Origin: Pseudomonas sp. SCA2728.1_7
GTDB taxonomy: Bacteria > Pseudomonadota > Gammaproteobacteria > Pseudomonadales > Pseudomonadaceae
Assembly (NCBI RefSeq): GCF_018138145.1
Contig: NZ_CP073104.1
Location: 5,275,001-5,339,000, forward strand
Direction: 5' to 3'
DNA length: 64,000 nt
Positions 25,933 to 34,960 of this stretch are shown here, in pieces (the first letter of the stretch is position 1; each line of letters begins with the position of its first letter). Both the position numbers and the translations under genes were made by a program. The notes beneath the pieces were generated by a model that searched no databases, was not told where the DNA came from, and saw only the letters and a program-made list of their open reading frames with translations.

Positions 25933-27441
25933 TCAGGAAGCCACCACCACCCGGTTACGCCCACCTTCCTTGGCCTGATACAACGCCTTGTCCGCCGCAA
26001 ACAGCAACTGCTCCAGCGTCATCTCACTCGCCGCCGTCCACGTCGCGATGCCAATACTCACCGTCATCGGCCGTTCGGCCCCGTCGACCAACGGCAACTG
26101 TTCCACAGCCTGACGAATATGCTCGGCAATCTGTTGCGCGCCATGACCGTCGGTCTCGGCGAGAATCACCGAGAACTCCTCGCCACCATAACGCGCGACC
26201 AGATCCGCCGGTCGCCGCACACTTTCAGTAATGACCCTGGCCAGCGTCTTCAGCGCCTGATCCCCGCCCTGATGCCCATGCCGATCATTGAACGCCTTGA
26301 AGTGGTCGGCATCGATCATCATCACCGACATCGGCTTGCCCGAGCGTTGGGCGCGGAACCACTCATGACGCAACGCCTGATCGAGCATCCGCCGATTGGC
26401 CACACCGGTCAGCGCGTCGGTGGCGGCCAGTTGCGCCAGCTCGCGCTCGGCCCGCTGGCGCAAGCGCAACTCGCGGGCCAGCAGCCAGGTCAGCCACAGC
26501 AAACCCACGCACAACACCCCCGTGGCGCCGCTGATCAACAGGGCGGTACGACTCCACGTGCCGAACACCTCGTCGCTGGACAGCGCGACCATCACGATCA
26601 ACGGCAGATTGCCGACCCGCGAATAGGTATAGAGACGTTGTTGATGGTCGATGCTGGAAACGCTGTTGAAACTGCCATTGCCACTCTTGTCGCGCAGAAT
26701 CCGTATGACGTTGGGCCGGTTGCCGAAGCTCTTGCCGATCGAATCGCTTTGCAGATAAGGCTTCTGCGCCAGCAGCACGCCGTTGTTGTCGATGATGTTC
26801 AACGTGCTGTCTTTACCGATGTCGAGGCTGTTGAACAACTGGTCGAAGTAGTCGAGCTTCATCGACGCCACGGCCACACCGGCGAACTCACCGGTGTCCG
26901 AGGAAATCCGTCGGCTGAAGCTGATGCGCCACTGGTTGGCTTCGTCGCAGTCGCAACGGGTCTTGAACGGGCGGCTGATATACATGCCGACATCGCGGTT
27001 GAACGCGTGGGCGAGGAAGTAATCGCGGTCGGCAAAATTGCCCGGTTTCGGCTCGATTCGTGAAGAATCGGCGATCACATCCCCGTGTTTATCGAGGAGC
27101 AGAATGTCGCCCTTGAAGCGCGCCGTGGTGGAGCGGTCGAACAGCGCCAGATGGCGGATCTGCGGTGAGACAGTTTGCAGATCATCGCGTTGGGCGGCAG
27201 CGATCAGGCCTTGCAGGGTCAAGTCGTACAACTCGACGGTGCGCAGCACATCGGCGTCGATCAGTTGCGCAATGGTGGTGGCGCTGCGGGTCGCCGATTC
27301 CTGAGCGTTGGCGTGCTCGCGGATCAGCAGGAACGTGACGATGCACAGAATCGCGATCACGGTCAGCGAACTGCCGCAGATCAGCAGCAGCTCGGGGCGT
27401 CCGGTCTTGCCCGCAACGGGTGGGGTACGGCTCGCGATCAT
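25933..27441 (-). CDS. Membrane diguanylate cyclase with periplasmic Cache-type sensor
   Basis: A 502-residue protein predicted to make cyclic di-GMP. An N-terminal helix (about 19-41) and a second near 290-315 bracket a periplasmic domain of about 250 residues that looks like a double Cache sensor (LLDKHGDVIADSS, then NFADRDYFLAHA, and LNIIDNNGVLLAQKP). The GGDEF domain has an intact GGEEF site at 419-423 and the inhibitory RxxD site (RPAD, 410-413) exactly five residues before it, so product feedback is expected. It is a single gene between two REP pairs. The ligand is unknown. Confidence 0.92.
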   Translation of the reverse strand: MIASRTPPVAGKTGRPELLLICGSSLTVIAILCIVTFLLIREHANAQESATRSATTIAQLIDADVLRTVELYDLTLQGLIAAAQRDDLQTVSPQIRHLALFDRSTTARFKGDILLLDKHGDVIADSSRIEPKPGNFADRDYFLAHAFNRDVGMYISRPFKTRCDCDEANQWRISFSRRISSDTGEFAGVAVASMKLDYFDQLFNSLDIGKDSTLNIIDNNGVLLAQKPYLQSDSIGKSFGNRPNVIRILRDKSGNGSFNSVSSIDHQQRLYTYSRVGNLPLIVMVALSSDEVFGTWSRTALLISGATGVLCVGLLWLTWLLARELRLRQRAERELAQLAATDALTGVANRRMLDQALRHEWFRAQRSGKPMSVMMIDADHFKAFNDRHGHQGGDQALKTLARVITESVRRPADLVARYGGEEFSVILAETDGHGAQQIAEHIRQAVEQLPLVDGAERPMTVSIGIATWTAASEMTLEQLLFAADKALYQAKEGGRNRVVVAS

Positions 27442-27517
27442 GATGGGTTATCGGTTGGGGAAGTCTTATAAGCGTAGTAGGCCAAACACCACAGCCGAAG
27501 CCAGAAACCATTTCCAA

Positions 27518-27621
27518 TGTGGGAGCGAGCCTGCTCCGGGCGGCGTTCCGACGAAAGCGCTGTGTCATTCAACCTGGATGTCGAATGGTAGACCGCTTTC
27601 GCGAGCAGGCTCGCTCCCACA
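27518..27621. repeat. REP pair (REPIN), left copy partly decayed
   Basis: Inverted copies of TGTGGGAGCGAGCCTGCTC; the right copy keeps the full GCGAGCAGGCTCGCTCCCACA, while the left reads GCTCCGGG where GCTCGCGA is expected. It lies upstream of the diguanylate cyclase and beyond the end of the porin gene. Confidence 0.85.
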
Positions 27622-27664
27622 GGACGGGCATCACTGAATTCAAGACGGTGTTATGGCGCCGATC

Positions 27665-28987
27665 TTAGAAGACGTTGATCGGGTAGTCGATGATCACACG
27701 GTACTCATCTGTATCCGAATCAATCACGCCGTAACCGTTGCCACCGCGGTTGGTCGCCCATTGCAAGTGCACCGCCAGATCTTTGGCCTGACCGCTTTGC
27801 ACCACGTACTGCAAGTCGAGATCGCGTTCCCAATGCTTGGCGTTGCGGCCATCGGCGCTGTACCAGTTGGAATAGCCTTTGCTGTCGGGGTCAACTTTGG
27901 TCAGGTCGACAGTGCCGCGCGAGTAGGACACAGACGAGGTCAGCCCCGGTACGCCGACACCGGCGAAGTCGTAGGCGTATTTAAGCTTCCACGAGCGTTC
28001 GTTCGGGCCGTTGAAGTCGGAATACTGCTGTGAGTTATCCAGATAAACGCTGTCGCCCTGACTGATGTAGTCGAACGGCGTGTTGCCGTTGACCCGCTGA
28101 TACGCGGCAGTAACGCTGTGATTACCGACGCCAACGGTGAAATGCAGGCTGTAGGTATTGTTGTCGATGTTGCCCAGCAGCGCATCACCGGTGTCTTGCG
28201 TGTGATAGAAGTGCAGGCCCGGGTTGAGGCTGACCAGATCGTTCAACTGCCACGTGTAGTCGAGGTCGTAGTAGTACTGGTTCCAGATGTTCTTCAGCTC
28301 GGAGGCGTAAAGACTGCTGGTCAGGCCTTCGACACCGCTCCAGGCCACGCCGGCCCAGTTCAGGTGCTGACTCTCGTCGCCCTCGGCCAATGTCCCGTAG
28401 GAAGTGCCGATGCGTGTGTGGCCACTCTGGTTGTAAGGCTTGGTGAAACTGGCCTGGCCGCCTTCGATCAACCAGCCGTCGAAGCTGTGGTTGGTCAGGC
28501 TCACACCACGGAAGGTCTGCGGCAGCATGCGCGTGTCACCGCCGGCAATCACCGGGTTGGTGAGGAACAGATCACCGGCCTTCAACTCGGTATCGAACGC
28601 GCGCATTTTCAGCGTGCCACCTGCGGTGGAAAACGCCCCCGGCGCTTTGCCGCCGTTCTCTCTGACCGGCAGGATGCTCGAACCGTCGGTGCCGCCACCG
28701 CCATCCAGTTTCAGCCCGAGCATGGCGTGGGCATCAATGCCGAAACCGACCGTACCTTCGGTGTAGCCCGACTTGAAGATGCCAAGAAAGCCCTGGCCCC
28801 ACTCGATGTTGTCGTCCGCTTTCTGCAAGCGGTTGCGATTCATGTAGTAGTTGCGGGCGTTGAGGTTGAGGCTCGAACCTTCGACAAAGCCTTGTTTGGC
28901 AGGCTCGTCGGCGTGAGCGGCAGGGGCAATCGTTGCGGTAATTGCAATGAACAGCGGGGTGAAACGGACTGGGTAACGCACGTGCAA
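27665..28987 (-). CDS. OprD-family outer-membrane porin
   Basis: An outer-membrane channel of the OprD family, which takes up small carboxylates or amino acids. After a signal peptide ending in APAAHADEP come the family N-terminus [19 protein letters not shown] and repeated amphipathic beta strands, ending in a terminal IDYPINVF with Phe last, the usual outer-membrane sorting signal. I chose the TTG at 28987 because AAGGAG (28993-28998) lies 5 nt upstream; the ATG farther upstream would put that ribosome site inside the gene. The protein has 440 residues. The substrate cannot be told from the sequence. Confidence 0.88.
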   Translation of the reverse strand: MHVRYPVRFTPLFIAITATIAPAAHADEPAKQGFVEGSSLNLNARNYYMNRNRLQKADDNIEWGQGFLGIFKSGYTEGTVGFGIDAHAMLGLKLDGGGGTDGSSILPVRENGGKAPGAFSTAGGTLKMRAFDTELKAGDLFLTNPVIAGGDTRMLPQTFRGVSLTNHSFDGWLIEGGQASFTKPYNQSGHTRIGTSYGTLAEGDESQHLNWAGVAWSGVEGLTSSLYASELKNIWNQYYYDLDYTWQLNDLVSLNPGLHFYHTQDTGDALLGNIDNNTYSLHFTVGVGNHSVTAAYQRVNGNTPFDYISQGDSVYLDNSQQYSDFNGPNERSWKLKYAYDFAGVGVPGLTSSVSYSRGTVDLTKVDPDSKGYSNWYSADGRNAKHWERDLDLQYVVQSGQAKDLAVHLQWATNRGGNGYGVIDSDTDEYRVIIDYPINVF

Positions 28988-29086
28988 TGGAGCTCCTTGG
29001 GTCAACTGGCGCCTCTATATTTTGAGGTGCTCGATGTTTCTTGTTGTTACAGACGAACCAAACGGCTTTCAGACCACAACGAAAAA

Positions 29087-29109
29087 AGGCCGCTGAAAGG
29101 CAGCGGCCT
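29087..29109 (-). terminator. Terminator of the small secreted-protein gene
   Basis: Stem AGGCCGCTG / CAGCGGCCT with a 5-nt loop; on the minus strand it is followed by a T-run (29082-29087). It lies just downstream of the 73-residue gene. Confidence 0.85.
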
Positions 29110-29178
29110 GGAATGACGACGGTTGAACGGGAAGAGCCAAACAACCGCGTCGAGGGAAACGTTGGCGCGGTGCGCGAC

Positions 29179-29400
29179 TCAGCTGTCTTTCTCGCTTGCT
29201 TGAGTCTGGGAAGTAGCAGCCTGCGGGGCTTGCGAGGCGTCCTGAGCCTTGGCCATCACTTCGGCCTGATGCTGATCGAAGGCCTGAGCGCGAGCGACAT
29301 TGTGCGCCACGAACGACTGCGATTCTTCAGCCATCGCCATCGGCGACAGGATCAATGAGGACAAAACGAACGCGCTGGCAATACCCATACTGTTGGACAT
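29179..29400 (-). CDS. Small secreted protein of unknown function
   Basis: A 73-residue protein with a clear signal peptide (residues 1-24, ending SPMAMA) and a short mature part of about 49 residues that is helical and rich in Ala/Gln/Ser (FVAHNVARAQAFDQHQ, then a Q/A/S-rich tail). No cysteines are present. It lies between the porin and the two-component operon and has its own terminator. It resembles small periplasmic proteins found beside metal-responsive two-component systems in Pseudomonas, but I cannot name the family with confidence. Confidence 0.7.
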   Translation of the reverse strand: MSNSMGIASAFVLSSLILSPMAMAEESQSFVAHNVARAQAFDQHQAEVMAKAQDASQAPQAATSQTQASEKDS

Positions 29401-29540
29401 CTTGAAAACCTTCTCGCTTGGCGAGTGCTGTTTGGTGCGGGCAAAGATAAGGTCGCCGGGCGTTGGGAAACAGCGTGATTTTCATAAATGACTGTTGCGC
29501 AGGAGGTAAAAGTCGAAGATCGCGGTGTAGTAAAGAGCAA

Positions 29541-29820
29541 CCCCCTCACCCCAGCCCTCTCCCCCAGGGGGGCGAGGGGGAAAGGGAGTAGATCCGGGGC
29601 TTTTCAGAATCCGAGTTCGACTGGATATTTCAGGTCGGCGTACTTCGAGAGAACAACTCGCTCAGTCCCATTTCCCCAGGGGGGCGAGGGGGAAAGGGAT
29701 CCGATCGGGGGCTTTTCAAAGCCTGAGTTCGACTCGAGCTTTCAGGTCGGCGTACTTCGAAAGAACACCACGGTCAGTCCCCTCTCCCTCCGGGAGAGGG
29801 TTAGGGTGAGGGGCTTTTCA
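29541..29820. repeat. CCCTCACCC-type repeat cluster, three hairpins
   Basis: Three GC-rich hairpins of the type CCCTCTCC...GGAGAGGG/GGGCGAGGGGG separated by about 100 nt of related spacer (TTCGACT...TTTCAGGTCGGCGTACTTCGA occurs twice). The cluster fills the gap between the small secreted-protein gene and the histidine kinase stop and ends at that stop. It is the same family as the array at 38012-38492. Confidence 0.85.
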
Positions 29821-31182
29821 GACCGGCAAATAAATCCCGAAGGTATTCATCCCCCGATCACTGCGCACAAACACATCTCCACCATGCATCAGCGCAATCG
29901 CCTTGACGATCGCCAACCCCAAGCCATGGTTATTGCCACTGTTGCTGCGCGACGCATCGACCCGATAAAAGCGCTCGAACAAGCGCGGCAAATGCTCGCT
30001 GGCAATCGGCGAACCGGGGTTGGCCACGCCGATACTCACCTGCTGCTCTTTAACCTCGATGTGCACCTCGATCACCTGACCCGCGCCGGTGTGCTGCACC
30101 GCATTGCTCAGCAAATTAATCAACGCCCGGCGCAAATGCGCGACCTCGATCTGCACCTGCGCATCGCCGCTGACCTGCACCTCAACTTGCGCATCTTCAA
30201 GAATGAAATCCAGATATTCCAGGGTCGTTGCCACCTCATCCGCCAGCGACGTCGAGGTCAGTTTGGTCGCCTTGTTGCCCTGGTCGGCACTGGCCAGAAA
30301 CAGCATGTCGTTGATGATCGAGCGCAGCCGTTCCAGCTCTTCCAGATTGGATTGCAGCACTTCGAAATAATGTTCGGCAGAACGCCCACGGGTCAGCGCC
30401 ACCTGAGTCTGACCAATTAGATTGGTCAGCGGCGAACGCAGCTCATGAGCGACGTCGGCGTTGAACGATTCCAGCCGCGAGTAGGCCTGCTCAACCCGTT
30501 CCAGCGTCGAGTTGAAGGAGTCGACAAACTGCTCAAGTTCCGGTGGCAGCGGCGACAGACGCAAGCGCCCGGCCCGCAGCGGAGGCGCCAGTCGTTGAGC
30601 TTCATGGGACAGTTTGATCAGCGGTTTGAGACCAATCCGCGCGACCCAATAGCCCAGCGCCGAAGCCATCAGCACACCGACAATCGCCAGCCCGATCAAG
30701 GCAATCAGCAGGTTGTGCTGCGTCTCATGAAAGGTCTCGGTATCGATGCCGATCATGAACCGTAGCGGCGGACGCTGATCCTTGGCTGGCAACTCGGTCA
30801 GCAACACTTTCAACGGATAAGGATGGTCGGGCAACTGCAGATCATGCATGCCCAACGGGCCTTGGGCGAACGCGCGAATCGCCGCATCCGGCTGACCGTA
30901 TTCATAACCCGGATCGCCGCTCACCACCCAGAAACGAATGCGTTTGTCTTCCTCGCCGAGCAGCTTCAACTTGGCGTTGATCTTCAGCCAGTGCTCCGGC
31001 GTACCGAAGCGATTGAGCGCCGATTCGAGCACGCTGTAACGCGCATCCAGCTCGGCTTCCGGGAGCAATCCCAGGCCTTTGTCGACCTGCTGATACAACG
31101 CGCCGCCGATCAACAGAAACACCAGCAGCGCCACCAGCGTGAACATCCCGCTTAGGCGCAGGGCAATCGAGTTACTGGACAC
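29818..31182 (-). CDS. Heavy-metal-type sensor histidine kinase (CusS/CopS-like)
   Basis: A 454-residue inner-membrane kinase. Helix 1 spans about 11-31, a periplasmic domain follows to about 160, helix 2 is near 165-185, then HAMP and the dimerisation box VAHELRSPLTNLIG with the phospho-accepting His. The N, G1 and G2 boxes of the ATPase domain are seen in LLSNAVQHTG and NHGLGLAIVKAI. The GTG at 31182 is used because it overlaps the regulator stop by 11 nt and gives the family N-terminus SSNSIALRLSGMF. Metal sensing is known for relatives and inferred here. Confidence 0.88.
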   Translation of the reverse strand: MSSNSIALRLSGMFTLVALLVFLLIGGALYQQVDKGLGLLPEAELDARYSVLESALNRFGTPEHWLKINAKLKLLGEEDKRIRFWVVSGDPGYEYGQPDAAIRAFAQGPLGMHDLQLPDHPYPLKVLLTELPAKDQRPPLRFMIGIDTETFHETQHNLLIALIGLAIVGVLMASALGYWVARIGLKPLIKLSHEAQRLAPPLRAGRLRLSPLPPELEQFVDSFNSTLERVEQAYSRLESFNADVAHELRSPLTNLIGQTQVALTRGRSAEHYFEVLQSNLEELERLRSIINDMLFLASADQGNKATKLTSTSLADEVATTLEYLDFILEDAQVEVQVSGDAQVQIEVAHLRRALINLLSNAVQHTGAGQVIEVHIEVKEQQVSIGVANPGSPIASEHLPRLFERFYRVDASRSNSGNNHGLGLAIVKAIALMHGGDVFVRSDRGMNTFGIYLPV

Positions 31183-31849
31183 CACGGCTCTCCAGCACAT
31201 AACCCATGCCGCGAATGGTGTGTAGCAGTTTCTCGTCGAACGGCCCGTCGAGCTTGGCGCGCAGGCGTTTGATCGCGACTTCGACGACGTTGGCATCGCT
31301 GTCGAAATTGATGTCCCAGACCATCTCGGCAATCGCGGTTTTCGAAAGGATTTCACCTTGCCGGCGGGCCAACACGCTCAACAGCGAGAACTCTTTGGCG
31401 GTCAGATCCAGACGAGTGCCGGCGCGAGTGGCCTTGCGGCTGATCAGATCTATCCACAGGTCTGCGATGCTCACCTGCACCGGTTCATGCCCGCCGCTGC
31501 GCCGGGTCAGCGCTTGCAAACGTGCGACCAGTTCAAGGAAGGAAAACGGTTTGCCGAGGTAATCGTCGGCGCCGTCGCGCAGGCCTTTGATGCGGTCTTC
31601 GACGCGCTCGCGGGCGGTGAGCATGATCACCGGGGTTTGCTTGCGTGCACGCAATGCGCGCAGCACGCCGAAGCCATCGAGGCCCGGCAACATGACGTCG
31701 AGGACGATCACCGCGTAGTCGCTTTCCAGCGCCAGATGCAGGCCTTCGACGCCGTCGCGGGCCAGATCCACGGTGTAACCCTGTTCCGTCAGACCGCGGT
31801 GCAGATAGTCCGCGGTTTTTTCCTCGTCTTCGATAATCAGAACGCGCAT
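31172..31849 (-). CDS. OmpR-family response regulator (CusR/CopR-like)
   Basis: A 225-residue regulator with a receiver domain (phospho-acceptor Asp-51 in VLDVMLPG, Lys near 101 in the KPFSF loop) and a winged-helix DNA-binding domain (about 130-222) ending in LLHTIRGMGYVLE. It is closest in pattern to heavy-metal regulators of the CusR/CopR type. It overlaps the kinase gene and starts 9 nt after the pump gene ends, so pump and regulators are most likely one transcript. Confidence 0.9.
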   Translation of the reverse strand: MRVLIIEDEEKTADYLHRGLTEQGYTVDLARDGVEGLHLALESDYAVIVLDVMLPGLDGFGVLRALRARKQTPVIMLTARERVEDRIKGLRDGADDYLGKPFSFLELVARLQALTRRSGGHEPVQVSIADLWIDLISRKATRAGTRLDLTAKEFSLLSVLARRQGEILSKTAIAEMVWDINFDSDANVVEVAIKRLRAKLDGPFDEKLLHTIRGMGYVLESRGVQ

Positions 31850-31858
31850 GACCCTGCC

Positions 31859-34800
31859 TCAGTCTGTGATCGCCAACGCCGGTGAGGGCATCGGTTTGGG
31901 CCGGTGGAACAGCCGCTCGAGCCACAAGTATATGACTGGAGTGGTAAACAACGTCAGCATCTGGCTGACCAGCAAACCGCCGACCACCGCGATCCCCAAC
32001 GGCTGGCGCAGTTCGGCGCCGGTGCCGTAACCGAGCATCAGCGGTAGCGCGCCAAGCAGCGCGGCGAGGGTGGTCATGATGATCGGCCGGAACCGCGTGA
32101 TGCACGCTTCGAAAATCGCATCCTGCGGCGACAGGCCTCGGTGGCGCTGCGCTTCGAGCGCGAAGTCGATCATCAGGATGCCGTTCTTCTTGACGATACC
32201 GATCAGCAACACCAGACCGATCAACGCCATGATCGAAAAGTCCTGGCCGCAGATCCACAGCATGATCACCGCACCCAAACCTGCCGCCGGCAGCGTCGAG
32301 ATGATCGTCAGCGGGTGCACGAAGCTTTCATAAAGCACACCGAGAATGATGTACACCGCCACCAGCGCCGCGAGAATCAGCCACGGCTGACTGGCCAGTG
32401 AACTCTGGAACGCCTGCGCTGCGCCTTGGAAATTGCCGCTGATCGCCGTCGGCATGCCGATCTCGGCCTTGGCCTGATTGAGCAGAATTACCGCATCACC
32501 CAACGCCACACCGGGCGCGAGGTTGAACGACAGGTTTGCGGCCGGGAACATACCGTCATGCGCGATCGACAGTGGGCCAATGGTCGGCGCATCGAACTTG
32601 GCCAGCGCTGACAGCGGCACCATCTCGCCACTCAGCGGTGAGCGCAGGTAGAAATAGTTGAGGCTTTCGGCCTTGCCGCGTTGTTTGGTGTCCAGCTCCA
32701 GAATCACGTTGTACTGGTTGACCTGAGTCTGGAATTCATTGATCTGCCGTTGGCCGAAGGCGTCGTACAGCGCCTCGTCGACATCGCTCGCGGTCAGGCC
32801 GAAACGGGCGGCGGCGCTGCGGTCGATGCTGATGTGGGTGATGCTGCCACCCAGTTGCAAATCGTTGGAAATGTCGCGGAACGCCGGGTTGCTGCGCAGT
32901 TTTTCCGTCAGGCGTTGCGTCCACGTGGCGAGGGTCGCGCCGTCGTTACTCTTGAGCACGTATTGGTACTGCGCGCGGCTCGGGCCGGAGCTGAGGTTGA
33001 TATCCTGACCAGCGCGCAGATAGAGAACGATGCCGGGGACTTTCATCAGTTGCGGACGGATGCGGTCGATGAACTGGCTGGCGCTGACATCGCGGTCGCC
33101 GCGTTTTTTCAGGGCGATCCAGAAGCGGCCGTTGGCGATGGTCTGGTTGCTGCCGGAGACACCTACCGAATGGGAAAACGCCTGCACGGCCGGATCAGCG
33201 GCGACGATTTCGGCCATCGCCAGGTGTTTTTTCACCATGTCGCCGTAGGAAATATCCGCCGCAGCTTCGGTGGTGCCGAGGACGAAACCGGTGTCCTGCA
33301 CCGGGAAGAAACCTTTCGGGATAAAGATGTAACCGCCGATGGCCATTGCCAGTGATAAACCGAACACACCGATCATCAGTTTCTGATGGGTGAGGGCGCG
33401 GCGCAGGCCTCGTTCATACCAGCCGAGCAAGCGTTCGCTGAAGCCCGGTTTGGCGTGGGCGTGATGCACCGGTTTGCGCATGAACAGCGCCGCCAGCGTC
33501 GGCGCCAGGGTCAGCGACACCACCACGGAAATCATGATGGTCGAAGTCGCGGTCAGGGCGAATTCCTTGAACAGGCGCCCAACCACGCCGCCCATGAACA
33601 GCAGCGGAATAAACGCCGCCACCAGCGAGAAACTGATCGAGACCACGGTGAAACCGATCTCGCCGGCACCTTTGATGGCCGCCTCGCGCATGTCGTCGCC
33701 GGCCTCCAGATGTCGGTGGATGTTCTCCACCACGACGATGGCATCGTCGACCACAAACCCCACGGCCACCACGATCGCCACCAGCGTCAGGTTGTTCAGA
33801 CTGAAACCGAGGATGTACATCAGGGCGAAACTGGCGATCAGCGACACGCCGAGTACCGCCGAAACAATCAGGGTTGCCGACAACTGGCGCAGGAACAGCG
33901 CCATCACCGCGACCACCAACATGATCGCGATCAACAGGGTGATCTCGACCTCATGCAGCGAAGCACGAATGGTCTGCGTACGGTCGATCAGGGTTTTCAC
34001 CTGCACCGACGCCGGCAGCATTGCTTCGAGGCCGGGCAGGGCGGCTTGAATGCGGTCAACTGTTTCAACGATGTTGGCGCCCGGTTGACGCGAGATCACC
34101 AGGTTCACACCGGGTTGATCACCGGCCCAGGCTTGCACGTAGGCATCTTCCGAACCGTTGACGACTTTGGCGACATCGCGCAGGTGAACCGGGGCGCCAT
34201 CCTTGTAGGAAACGATGAGTTGGCTGTAGTCCTCGGGGTGGAACAACTGGTCGTTGGTCGACAGCGTCGAGATACTCGATTCGCCGTACAGCGCACCTTT
34301 GGCGAGGTTGAGGCTGGTCTGCTGGATCGCCAGACGAATGTCGGCGAGGGTCAGGCCGATCGCCGCGAGTTTGTCTGCCGAGGCTTGCACGCGAATCGCC
34401 GGACGTTGCTGACCGGTGATGTTGATTTGGCCTACGCCGTCGATCTGACTGATCTGACGCGAGAGCAGGGTTTCCACCAGATCGCTGAGTTCGGTGCCGG
34501 GCATTTGCGTCGAGCTGACACTGAGGATCAGCACCGGGCTGTCGGCCGGGTTGACCTTCTTCCAAGTCGGTAGGGTCGGCATGTCCTTGGGCAGTTTGCC
34601 GGCGGCGGTGTTGATCGCCGCCTGGACTTCCTGCGCGGCAGTGTCGATGCTTTTATCGAGGGTGAATTGCAGGGTCAAAAGGCTGGAGCCCAAGGCACTG
34701 CTGGAGGTCATCTGGGTCATGCCGGGGATGGCGCTGAATTGCACCTCCAGCGGCGTGGCCACGGACGAGGCCATGGTGTCGGGGCTGGCGCCGGGCAACT

Positions 34801-34960
34801 GCGCGGACACCTGAATCGTCGGAAATTCCGCTTCCGGCAGTGGCGCGATTGGCAGACGCGGGAAGGCAATTGCGCCGACCAGTACCAGGGCGATGGTCAG
34901 CAGAATCGTCGCGACCGGGTGATCGATGCACCACGTGGAGACGCCTTTGTGCGCCTTCAT
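31859..34960 (-). CDS. RND efflux pump, HAE1 family inner-membrane subunit
   Basis: A 1033-residue proton-driven transporter of the hydrophobe/amphiphile RND family, in pattern nearest MdtB/MdtC/MuxC-type pumps. It begins with a helix containing HPVATILLTIALVLVG, has the proton-relay segment VGFVVDDAIVVVENIHRH in helix 4 and the late GIVKKNGILMIDFALE segment, plus two large periplasmic loops. Length is normal. It overlaps the adaptor by 4 nt. Only one pump gene is present, whereas Mdt/Mux loci have two that work together. No outer-membrane factor gene lies nearby. Confidence 0.94.
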   Translation of the reverse strand: MKAHKGVSTWCIDHPVATILLTIALVLVGAIAFPRLPIAPLPEAEFPTIQVSAQLPGASPDTMASSVATPLEVQFSAIPGMTQMTSSSALGSSLLTLQFTLDKSIDTAAQEVQAAINTAAGKLPKDMPTLPTWKKVNPADSPVLILSVSSTQMPGTELSDLVETLLSRQISQIDGVGQINITGQQRPAIRVQASADKLAAIGLTLADIRLAIQQTSLNLAKGALYGESSISTLSTNDQLFHPEDYSQLIVSYKDGAPVHLRDVAKVVNGSEDAYVQAWAGDQPGVNLVISRQPGANIVETVDRIQAALPGLEAMLPASVQVKTLIDRTQTIRASLHEVEITLLIAIMLVVAVMALFLRQLSATLIVSAVLGVSLIASFALMYILGFSLNNLTLVAIVVAVGFVVDDAIVVVENIHRHLEAGDDMREAAIKGAGEIGFTVVSISFSLVAAFIPLLFMGGVVGRLFKEFALTATSTIMISVVVSLTLAPTLAALFMRKPVHHAHAKPGFSERLLGWYERGLRRALTHQKLMIGVFGLSLAMAIGGYIFIPKGFFPVQDTGFVLGTTEAAADISYGDMVKKHLAMAEIVAADPAVQAFSHSVGVSGSNQTIANGRFWIALKKRGDRDVSASQFIDRIRPQLMKVPGIVLYLRAGQDINLSSGPSRAQYQYVLKSNDGATLATWTQRLTEKLRSNPAFRDISNDLQLGGSITHISIDRSAAARFGLTASDVDEALYDAFGQRQINEFQTQVNQYNVILELDTKQRGKAESLNYFYLRSPLSGEMVPLSALAKFDAPTIGPLSIAHDGMFPAANLSFNLAPGVALGDAVILLNQAKAEIGMPTAISGNFQGAAQAFQSSLASQPWLILAALVAVYIILGVLYESFVHPLTIISTLPAAGLGAVIMLWICGQDFSIMALIGLVLLIGIVKKNGILMIDFALEAQRHRGLSPQDAIFEACITRFRPIIMTTLAALLGALPLMLGYGTGAELRQPLGIAVVGGLLVSQMLTLFTTPVIYLWLERLFHRPKPMPSPALAITD

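Noticed and set aside
25795..27063. 422-codon plus-strand frame opposite the diguanylate cyclase
   Set aside because: It begins in a terminator and REP pair and is antisense to a gene with intact GGEEF and RxxD sites.
28118..29116. 332-codon plus-strand frame opposite the porin
   Set aside because: Antisense to a porin with signal peptide and terminal Phe; no family pattern in the plus-strand reading.
31533..32258. 241-codon minus-strand frame spanning the pump-regulator junction
   Set aside because: Shadow frame across two well-supported genes, Arg/His-rich with no motif.
33386..34573. 395-codon plus-strand frame opposite the RND pump
   Set aside because: Low-complexity His/Arg/Gln-rich translation antisense to a well-supported transporter.
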